A stretch of 5,094 nucleotides of DNA from an uncultured Rhodopirellula sp. GTDB lineage: Bacteria; Planctomycetota; Planctomycetia; Pirellulales; Pirellulaceae. Position numbers and translations under genes: made by a program. The notes under the pieces are model-generated. The model ran no database searches. It was given only the letters and a program-made list of their open reading frames with translations, and was not told where the DNA came from. Location of the stretch: NCBI GenBank assembly GCA_913061385.1, contig CAJXTM010000384.1:1-5094 (forward strand), read 5' to 3'. Positions 1 to 5,094 of this stretch are shown here, in pieces (the first letter of the stretch is position 1; every line of letters starts with the position of its first letter).

Positions 1-46
1 AGATCAGCCTCGGTCTCGTGGGCTCGGAGATGTGTATAAGAGACAG
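1..46 (+). other. Residual Illumina Nextera adapter (i7 side), not genomic
   Basis: Positions 28..46 are the 19-bp Tn5 mosaic end (AGATGTGTATAAGAGACAG). They are preceded at 13..27 by the Nextera read-2 tail GTCTCGTGGGCTCGG. Positions 5..12 (CAGCCTCG) are where the i7 index sits, and 1..4 (AGAT) match the end of the P7 flow-cell sequence. Read from the other strand the index is CGAGGCTG, which I recall as Nextera index N710. This is library-construction DNA left on the contig. Genomic sequence begins at 47. Any translation that includes this part is false. Confidence 0.98.
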
Positions 47-933
47 GTTTGGTTGACGAGACCAGTCTGGTTGACCGTTTGCTGTCGCGTCTTTTGATGC
101 GTGAGGGGCGTCGTGTTGAGGCCAAAGTGCTTTTGCGGCGTCTGTGTCGTGCTGGTAATGTGGAAGAGATGGATCTACGGTCGTTGTTGTCGTTGGCGTG
201 TCCTCTGCCTGGTGATGCGGTGACAGATGCGTTTGAGCCGATCGGTTTAGAGGGAACAGTCCGACACGCGATCAGTAAGGGCGAAGTAGCTGCCGCAGGT
301 GAGATGCTTCAGCGTGCCTTGGATGAAACACCAGCCAGTGTGACATCCGCCGAATATGCATTGCGGGGGCGATTGCTTGTGCTTCTGGAACAGTTTGATC
401 GACTGCCCGAGTGGATCAAGAGTGCACCAGATGGGAGTGAAGAATATTCAGATTATTGGTTTGCGATTGGTGTTGATCAGTTGCAGCGGTCAGATTTTTC
501 GGCAGCCGTTGACAGTTTGGGCCGGGCGGTAATCCGGGATGAGACCGATTCCCGTGCCTACCGAGTGTTGGGCGATGCTTTGCTGGGGCTCGGGAAGCCT
601 GAGCAGGCTCAAGTTGCGACTGAGAGAGCCGGTTTAATTGAGCAGACGGTAAGTCTCGGCGATCAGATGGCCAGCAACCAACAACGCGATGTGGGGCAAA
701 TCAGTGTCCTGATCGATTTGCTGGAAAGGTTGCAGCGACCATTGGAGGCGCTTGGGTGGCGTGGGATTCAGGTTGCTTATGGACGGGCAAACTCCATGTT
801 GGATGATGCTCAGGCGCGTGACGTCCTCAAAATGATCAATCAGAACCGCATCGCACAGTTGGAAAAATCTGATCCCGCAGCCAAACGGCTTTTTGTGATT
901 TGTGGAATCGATTTACTGCATGAGTCCAATTGA
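47..933 (+). CDS. TPR-repeat protein, 5'-truncated by the contig edge
   Basis: The reading frame is open from the first genomic base to a TGA at 931..933, giving about 294 residues. The TTG at 49 is only the first in-frame start-like codon and is probably internal, so the real N-terminus is missing. The protein is almost entirely helical. Counting from that TTG, two tandem 34-residue TPR units are visible at about 134-167 (YWFAIG... AAVDSLGRA) and 168-201 (AYRVLGDALLGLG... A). More degenerate helical pairs lie at about 6-50 and 70-120. There is no signal peptide or membrane segment in the visible part. TPR arrays are protein-protein scaffolds, and the partner is unknown. The pattern (REGRRVEA near the start, RPLEALGWRG, then a terminal CGIDL) reminds me of the N-terminal half of planctomycete TPR proteins that continue into FG-GAP and ASPIC/UnbV domains. 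Here the protein stops about 10 residues after that point. The family assignment is from memory. The gene converges on glnS. Confidence 0.8.
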
Positions 934-996
934 GTCGGCAACTGCTTTTGGCTAGGCAGGATCAGTTTCAGCTGGGCGCAGCAACGGCCAGCAGTG
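934..996. other. Short convergent intergenic gap between the TPR gene and glnS
   Basis: These 63 bp separate the 3' ends of two convergent genes, where a bidirectional terminator would be expected. The best pairing I find is GCTGG (971-975) with CCAGC (988-992) around a 12-nt loop, with an alternative 4-bp GCTG/CAGC hairpin inside it. Neither is followed by a T-run on either strand, so I do not call an intrinsic terminator. Confidence 0.5.
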
Positions 997-2688
997 TCAG
1001 TTTGCTTTCCCTTTGGCTTCCATTTTTCCCCATGTGTCACGAAGCGTGACGATCCGATTGAAGACCTGTTTGCCGTCTGGATCACTATCCTTATCGACGA
1101 CAAAATAACCCAGACGTTCGAATTGGACTCGGTCCCCGATGCTATGCTCTCCCAAGGCCGGTTCGCCATATCCAGTGATGACCTTCAGTGATTCACTGTT
1201 CAGATAATCAATAAATGTTTTACCTTCTTCAGGAGCTGCCGGGTTCTCGCATGTGAAGAGCCGGTCGTATAGCCTCACCTCGAATTCTTTCGCATGTTCC
1301 GCGCTTACCCAGTGGATCGTACCTTTGACCTTGCGACCTGAGGTGTCGGAACCACTCTTGGTTTCAGGGTCATAAGTGCAAAGGATTTCAATGACGTTTC
1401 CATCAGCATCTTTCACAACGTCGTGACAGTCGACGATGAAACCGGCACGCAACCGAACCGCGCCTCCCTTTTTGAGACGAAAGAATTTTCGCGGTGCTGC
1501 TTCGCGAAAATCTTCGCGTTCGATGAGCAGATTACCTGACATTGGGATCTCTCGTCTTCCCGCCGTGGGCTCTCCAGGATTATTGACTGCTTCATTGACT
1601 TCTACATGACGGTCGGGCCAATTGGTGATGGTCAGTTTGATGGGGTCAAGAACAGCCATTCTCCGCGGTGCCACACGATTGAGGTGCTCGCGGATACAGC
1701 TCTCGAGCCGGATAATGTCGATGGTGCTGTTGAACTTGGCAACACCGACATCCGAGCAGAAATTTCGAATTGATTCAGGGGTATAGCCACGGCGACGGTA
1801 TCCCGACAGTGTCGGCATTCGCGGGTCATCCCATCCGTTGACGTAGTTCTCTTTCACCAATTTCAGCATGAAACGCTTGCCAATCATCAGTGTGCTGAGT
1901 TTCAGTTTGGCGAATTCCATTTGTCGAGGATGATGAATCCCGAGTTTTTCACAGAACCAATCGTAAAGCGGGCGGTGATTTTCAAATTCAAGTGTGCAAA
2001 TCGAGAAGGTAATGCCCTCGATCGAGTCACTCTGACCGTGTGTCCAGTCGTAAGTTGGATAGATGCACCATTTGTCGCCAGTACGATGATGCGTCGCTCG
2101 AAGAATGCGGTACATCACGGGATCACGGAGATTGATATTGGGTGACGCCATGTCAATCTTGGCACGTAATGACTTGCTGCCATCCTCGAATTCTCCGTCG
2201 CGCATTCGACGAAATAAACCTAGGTTTTCCGCGACACTTCGGTCGCGGAATGGGCTGTTCTTACCAGGTTCAGTCAAGGTGCCTCGGTACTCACGAGTTT
2301 CTTCGCTGGATAGATCACAGACGTAGGCGTCGCCTGATTCAATTAGTTTTTCAGACCAAGCGTAGAGTTGTTCGAAGTAGTCACTGGCGAAGTGCAAGCT
2401 GTCCCATTCAAAACCCAACCATCGAATATCTTCCATGATTGAATCGACGTATTCGGTTTCCTCTTTGGCAGGATTGGTATCATCGAATCGCAGGTTGCAG
2501 GTGCCTTGGTTTTTCTCTGCGAGGCCAAAGTTGAGGCAGATGCTTTTCGCATGCCCAATATGGAGATAACCATTCGGCTCGGGGGGAAATCGGGTCTGAA
2601 CATTGGCAAAGCGACCAGAAGCTAGATCAGCCTCAATTGCTTGCTCGATGAAGTTCTTGGATTCCCGCTTTTCGTTTGATTCGCTCAT
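997..2688 (-). CDS. glnS: Glutaminyl-tRNA synthetase (GlnRS), complete
   Basis: This class I synthetase charges tRNA-Gln with glutamine using ATP in the cytoplasm. The 563-residue product is close to the E. coli enzyme (554). From the N-terminus it shows PPEPNG (35-40), the HIGH motif (43-46), FDDTNP (68-73) and YDWTH (213-217), whose Tyr and His align with the E. coli glutamine-pocket residues Tyr211 and His215. [14 protein letters not shown] (231-244) and GWDDPRMPT follow. The two-barrel anticodon-binding region fills roughly 345-555. The KMSKS loop is unusual: where E. coli has VMSKR, this protein has MIGKR (268-272), keeping the lysine. The ATG at 2686..2688 is chosen because a GGAG lies 8 nt upstream and homology starts just after it. 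An in-frame TTG at 2724 would add 12 residues that resemble nothing and would place that ribosome site inside the gene. It lies downstream of the cytochrome gene on the same strand, across a 186-bp gap. Confidence 0.97.
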   Translation of the reverse strand: MSESNEKRESKNFIEQAIEADLASGRFANVQTRFPPEPNGYLHIGHAKSICLNFGLAEKNQGTCNLRFDDTNPAKEETEYVDSIMEDIRWLGFEWDSLHFASDYFEQLYAWSEKLIESGDAYVCDLSSEETREYRGTLTEPGKNSPFRDRSVAENLGLFRRMRDGEFEDGSKSLRAKIDMASPNINLRDPVMYRILRATHHRTGDKWCIYPTYDWTHGQSDSIEGITFSICTLEFENHRPLYDWFCEKLGIHHPRQMEFAKLKLSTLMIGKRFMLKLVKENYVNGWDDPRMPTLSGYRRRGYTPESIRNFCSDVGVAKFNSTIDIIRLESCIREHLNRVAPRRMAVLDPIKLTITNWPDRHVEVNEAVNNPGEPTAGRREIPMSGNLLIEREDFREAAPRKFFRLKKGGAVRLRAGFIVDCHDVVKDADGNVIEILCTYDPETKSGSDTSGRKVKGTIHWVSAEHAKEFEVRLYDRLFTCENPAAPEEGKTFIDYLNSESLKVITGYGEPALGEHSIGDRVQFERLGYFVVDKDSDPDGKQVFNRIVTLRDTWGKMEAKGKAN

Positions 2689-2696
2689 TTCAATCA

Positions 2697-2702
2697 CTCC
2701 TG
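2697..2702 (-). promoter_or_regulatory. Ribosome binding site of glnS
   Basis: Read on the - strand, a GGAG core (2697-2700) stands 8 nt before the ATG at 2688. It supports that start over the in-frame TTG at 2724, which lies upstream of this site. Confidence 0.7.
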
Positions 2703-2708
2703 AGACGC

Positions 2709-2721
2709 CCGCTGTTAGCGG
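2709..2721 (-). other. Small hairpin upstream of the glnS ribosome site
   Basis: The arms CCGCT and AGCGG pair perfectly (5 bp) around a 3-nt loop, 8 nt before the Shine-Dalgarno core of glnS. If it is in the transcript it could affect ribosome access. It is short enough to be chance, and no regulatory family is recognised. Confidence 0.3.
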
Positions 2722-2750
2722 CAAATAATCACCAATGCCCGGTTCCTCAA
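2722..2750 (-). promoter_or_regulatory. Candidate weak sigma-70-type promoter for glnS
   Basis: On the - strand, TTGAGG (2750 to 2745; 4 of 6 matches to TTGACA) is followed after exactly 17 nt by TATTTG (2727 to 2722; 3 of 6 matches to TATAAT). The -35 hexamer overlaps a near-palindrome, CTCAA-CA-TTGAG (2746-2757). The location, 34 nt upstream of the start codon, is right for glnS, but the -10 match is poor. Alternatively glnS may depend on read-through from the cytochrome gene. Confidence 0.2.
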
Positions 2751-2801
2751 CATTGAGTTACCAAAGCACCGATGGCGGCGAATTCAGCGAAATGACACAT
2801 G

Positions 2802-2828
2802 CCGCGATCGGTAGGTTACCGAATCGGG
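2802..2828 (-). other. Stem-loop between the cytochrome gene and glnS
   Basis: CGAT-CGGTA (2805-2813) pairs with TACCG-A-ATCG (2817-2826), giving nine base pairs with one bulged A and a GGT loop. Two more G-C pairs are possible if G2804 is bulged. It lies about 45 nt past the cytochrome stop codon. No U-tract follows on the - strand, so it is not a standard intrinsic terminator. It could be an mRNA 3'-end stabiliser or processing site, or a weak terminator. Confidence 0.35.
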
Positions 2829-2874
2829 AGGAAACTTCGTAGTGACCTCGATTTGAGCGGATGACCGCGAGTAC

Positions 2875-4389
2875 TCACGGTGCCGCTGTAAGTGTCTCGA
2901 CTGAATCGTCAGATTCTGAGGAGGGCGTTGATGAATCGGGCGTTTCGAGTGACCGAATGAAGTTAATCAGGTGCCAGACATCTTCAGAATCGAATTGCCC
3001 ATCAACGAAGGTGGCCGCCGGCATGGGAGTCCCATCGATTCCCTGCATGATGCGACGATACAGATCCTTCGAGTCGGATCCGCCGCGAAACAATCCTTCG
3101 GCAAAATTTCTCGGGATGATGTTCACCGGCGGGAGAGCTCCACGCGCCATTAGGGGAATCAGATCCTCGCGATTCTCTGGTTTCAGGTCGACTCGAATTG
3201 TCCAATCTTTCGTCCAGTCGTCGTAGTCAGTGGTTTGCCCATTCCCCAGTCCTTTTTCTCCATGGCATTTGCTGCAGGATGCGATTTTTCCCACAAACAA
3301 CTCTTGCCCACGTTTGACCGAAGCTGCGAATTCCTCAGCCTGATCACCGCTTTTCAGGGTTGCAACATCAGCTGCATTTTCGGCCAGAGGAAAATTTGCT
3401 GGTGGATCTGGGATCTCCAATACGGCATCTGCCCCGTCGAGCCATGATTCGGCAATTTCTGCAGCGTACTCCTCGGCGTACTCCCAATCTTCTTGATAAC
3501 GTTCGTAAAGTTTAAGGTTTGACTTCATTTCGTCGGTTAGAGCCTCATCTTCTTTGTCGCCTTTTTCCTCCAGCGATGCCATGAAATTGTCCTCCGAAAC
3601 GACGCGGTTTCCAAAGTCCGAATTGATCAGCCTTTCACCATCTTCGAGGATCTGCTCGAGAATCCCCATATCTACTTGCTGGCGTTCGTGCTCGCCTCGT
3701 AACGAGAGGTACATGACGTAGTCAACAATTGCTTGAATTTCTTTCTCAGTGATCTCGCTGATTTTTAGAGGGGCTTCGTGGTCTTGCTTGCGACGAAAGT
3801 TCTCTGTTTCTAAGAGCTTTGCTGCGGGAAGCATGTTGGTACCTGCAATACCATTACGAACCAGTCGGGCCAAATCTTCTCTGGTTGGCTTATCGCCTCT
3901 GGGAGTGGATTTAAATTTGAAAATTCCCATCCGATAGTCGCGGGGATAAGGCATTTGTGCAGAGGCATCTTTGCCTCGCCCATTCCCGGTGATCCCATGA
4001 CAGCTTGAGCAGAGTGCACGGAACAGTCCGCGACCTTGTTCCGTTACCGGTCCGGATGCGTACTCCAAACGTTCCATGCTGACAATGCTGGCCAGATCCT
4101 CGTCTTCGGTTAATACTGCTGGCAAAGTGGGAGCATCAGGGCTTCCAAACATTGTGTCGACCACCCACGTCGAATCTTTCGACGCCTCATCCATCGGGAT
4201 TTCCTTCTGGATTTGATACTTCATTGTCTGAACCAAATTTGGCTCAAACACGACTGGTTGCTGCACTTCAGTGGAACAACCGAGAAAGAAAACTGCGAAG
4301 CTCGTTGCGGCGAGCAGCCCAAGACGTTTTGTTGGATGGGACAACAACATGAAGTTTCTTGAAGAGAGCGGCGGGAAAATACTGTTCAC
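2875..4389 (-). CDS. Diheme c-type cytochrome, predicted lipoprotein
   Basis: Predicted to be a membrane-anchored electron carrier on the outer (periplasmic) side. Numbering is from a GTG start at 4389 (504 residues). A basic stretch (HPTKR) and a hydrophobic run lead to a lipobox LGC with the lipid-bearing Cys at 38. Heme domain 1 has CSSCH (127-131) and a probable Met ligand in GTNMLP (Met186). Domain 2 has CSKCH (372-376) and a probable Met ligand in GTPMPA (Met456). Between them, about 233-355, is a long acidic segment rich in Glu, Tyr and Ala (for example YERYQEDWEYAEEYAAE) that looks helical. The C-terminal tail is Ser/Asp-rich. Three starts are possible. ATG 4410 abuts the gltX stop but has no Shine-Dalgarno. 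GTG 4389 has GGGGAG 8 nt upstream and is preferred. ATG 4350 gives the most typical signal-peptide length (Cys at 25) but lacks a ribosome site. Its redox partner is unknown, and no oxidase genes are adjacent. Confidence 0.9.
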   Translation of the reverse strand: MNSIFPPLSSRNFMLLSHPTKRLGLLAATSFAVFFLGCSTEVQQPVVFEPNLVQTMKYQIQKEIPMDEASKDSTWVVDTMFGSPDAPTLPAVLTEDEDLASIVSMERLEYASGPVTEQGRGLFRALCSSCHGITGNGRGKDASAQMPYPRDYRMGIFKFKSTPRGDKPTREDLARLVRNGIAGTNMLPAAKLLETENFRRKQDHEAPLKISEITEKEIQAIVDYVMYLSLRGEHERQQVDMGILEQILEDGERLINSDFGNRVVSEDNFMASLEEKGDKEDEALTDEMKSNLKLYERYQEDWEYAEEYAAEIAESWLDGADAVLEIPDPPANFPLAENAADVATLKSGDQAEEFAASVKRGQELFVGKIASCSKCHGEKGLGNGQTTDYDDWTKDWTIRVDLKPENREDLIPLMARGALPPVNIIPRNFAEGLFRGGSDSKDLYRRIMQGIDGTPMPAATFVDGQFDSEDVWHLINFIRSLETPDSSTPSSESDDSVETLTAAP

Positions 4390-4397
4390 ATTGTAGT

Positions 4398-4403
4398 CTC
4401 CCC
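4398..4403 (-). promoter_or_regulatory. Shine-Dalgarno supporting the GTG start of the cytochrome gene
   Basis: GGGGAG on the - strand lies 8 nt before GTG 4389..4387, and 7 to 13 nt past the gltX stop codon. An out-of-frame ATG directly followed by TGA overlaps the GTG (ATGTGA, 4391 to 4386) at equally good spacing. The site therefore fits the GTG start but could also load ribosomes onto that one-codon frame. Confidence 0.5.
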
Positions 4404-4410
4404 AGGCCAT

Positions 4411-5046
4411 TCAGGAATCGGTGCAGATTGTCGCGGCTCGTTGCAGAGCGGCATCGATTCTACCTAGCACTTTTCCCTTGCCCAGGATCTCCAAGGTGTC
4501 AAACATGCCAAATCCACCTGCCTGACCCGTAGTCGCGACCCGAATTGCATGAATGATGTCCTTTAGCTCGATTTTTGCATCCAGACAGAATTGCCCTATT
4601 TGCTGTTCCAGTTGATCAGCGCCAGAAAAATCGATCTGTGCCAGATGATCGCGGAGTTGAAGCAGCAAGGGACGAGCATTCTGTGGCTTGCAAATTCGCT
4701 TATTGAATGCTTTGTCGTTAAATGTGAATGCATCGAGAAAGAAGTAGTCAAAGTCGAGGATATCACCAGCCATTTTGAGCCGATCGTTGGCTCCCTCAAC
4801 GACTTTGGCAAGTTTTTCCTCAGCTTCGGGCGTCCCGAGCAGGCCGGCGCGATCAGCAAACGGTTTTGTCCGCTCAATACGCGTCGCCAGCGGCAATTGG
4901 GCGAAAGCGTCACCTTGAAAAGCAATTAGTTTTTTGGGATCAAATGATGCTGGTGAGCTGTTGACCCTCTCGATGGTGAAAAGTTTGACCATCTCCTCAA
5001 CGGTGAACTTCTCTGTTTCACCATCAAGGGACCAACCCAGTAGCAG
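4411..5046 (-). CDS. gltX: Glutamyl-tRNA synthetase (GluRS), C-terminal part only
   Basis: The enzyme charges tRNA-Glu with glutamate in the cytoplasm. The 211 genomic residues begin at LLLGWSLDGETEKFTVEEM, which matches the region just after the KMSKS loop in bacterial GluRS. They continue through IERVNSSPASFDPKKL and the helical anticodon-binding domain to the normal end (GFGMFDTLEILGKGKVLGRI near the C-terminus). The catalytic half with the HIGH and KMSKS motifs, roughly 280-300 residues, lies beyond the contig edge. A translation extended to 5061 would begin with MYKRQ, but those five residues come from the adapter, so there is no start codon in this window. The TGA at 4411..4413 is followed directly by ATG 4410, and the next gene's ribosome site lies within 13 nt, which implies co-transcription with the cytochrome gene. 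Whether this enzyme is specific for tRNA-Glu cannot be judged from the visible part. Confidence 0.95.
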   Translation of the reverse strand: MLLGWSLDGETEKFTVEEMVKLFTIERVNSSPASFDPKKLIAFQGDAFAQLPLATRIERTKPFADRAGLLGTPEAEEKLAKVVEGANDRLKMAGDILDFDYFFLDAFTFNDKAFNKRICKPQNARPLLLQLRDHLAQIDFSGADQLEQQIGQFCLDAKIELKDIIHAIRVATTGQAGGFGMFDTLEILGKGKVLGRIDAALQRAATICTDS

Positions 5047-5094
5047 CTGTCTCTTATACACATCTCCGAGCCCACGAGACCGAGGCTGATCTCG
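5047..5094 (-). other. Residual Illumina Nextera adapter (i7 side), not genomic
   Basis: The reverse complement of the mosaic end (CTGTCTCTTATACACATCT) begins at 5047. The complement of the read-2 tail runs to 5080, the index CGAGGCTG occupies 5081..5088, and ATCTCG from the P7 side occupies 5089..5094. The first 46 bases are the exact inverse of positions 1..46. Genomic sequence ends at 5046. Confidence 0.98.

Noticed and set aside
971..992. Bidirectional intrinsic terminator between the TPR gene and glnS
   Set aside because: The stem is only 5 bp with a 12-nt loop, and no T-run flanks it on either strand.
2689..2724. Longer GlnRS starting at TTG 2724
   Set aside because: The GGAG ribosome site lies between this TTG and ATG 2688, and the 12 extra residues have no counterpart that I recognise in GlnRS.
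2689..2874. T-box or amino-acid riboswitch controlling glnS
   Set aside because: The gap is too short for a full T-box leader, and I found no T-box core sequence or terminator/antiterminator pair with a U-tract.
2861..3226. + strand reading frame of 121 codons opposite the cytochrome gene
   Set aside because: It is a low-complexity Ser/Arg-rich translation lying almost wholly antisense to the second heme domain, with no recognisable motif. It is a shadow frame.
4591..4929. + strand reading frame of 112 codons opposite gltX
   Set aside because: The opposite strand encodes a clear GluRS anticodon-binding domain, and this frame shows no recognisable motif.
5047..5061. Start of gltX at 5061 giving an MYKRQ N-terminus
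   Set aside because: Those codons are adapter sequence. The homologous region lies well inside GluRS, so the gene is simply cut by the contig edge.
1..5094. Composite transposon or insertion element bounded by 46-bp terminal inverted repeats
   Set aside because: The repeats are exactly Nextera adapter with index and flow-cell bases. There is no transposase gene or target-site duplication, and the interior is ordinary chromosomal genes.

Overview
The window is a 5000-bp stretch of bacterial chromosome (47..5046) with leftover Illumina Nextera library adapter on both ends (1..46 and 5047..5094). The adapters form a perfect 46-bp inverted repeat. They are a sequencing artefact, and they replace the true 5' ends of the two outermost genes.

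Four genes are supported. On the + strand, the 3' part of a gene for a TPR-repeat protein runs in from the left edge and stops at 933. It faces three genes on the - strand, read from right to left: the 3' part of gltX (glutamyl-tRNA synthetase, anticodon-binding end), a diheme c-type cytochrome lipoprotein, and a complete glnS (glutaminyl-tRNA synthetase). The cytochrome starts within about 21 nt of the gltX stop, so those two are almost certainly co-transcribed and perhaps translationally coupled. glnS follows after a 186-bp gap that holds a stem-loop, a possible weak promoter, a small hairpin and a clear Shine-Dalgarno. It may therefore have its own promoter as well as read-through.

The likely source is a member of Planctomycetota, by inference only. 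The TPR protein resembles the N-terminal helical region of planctomycete TPR/FG-GAP/ASPIC proteins as I remember them. The organism also carries its own GlnRS, and it has a large secretion-signal diheme cytochrome with 'GT-M-P' style heme ligand loops of a kind common in that phylum. Base composition is intermediate. No rRNA gene or protein with a definitive taxon signature is present.

Functionally, GltX and GlnRS charge tRNA-Glu and tRNA-Gln in the cytoplasm, whereas the cytochrome is predicted to be anchored on the outer face of a membrane and to carry electrons. No functional link between them is evident from sequence. I saw no RNA genes, CRISPR array, genuine mobile element, phage gene or defence system. 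Nothing here looks like a new biological system. The most useful observations are the adapter artefact, an altered KMSKS loop in GlnRS, an abrupt codon-usage change in the TPR gene, and an acidic helical insert between the two heme domains.
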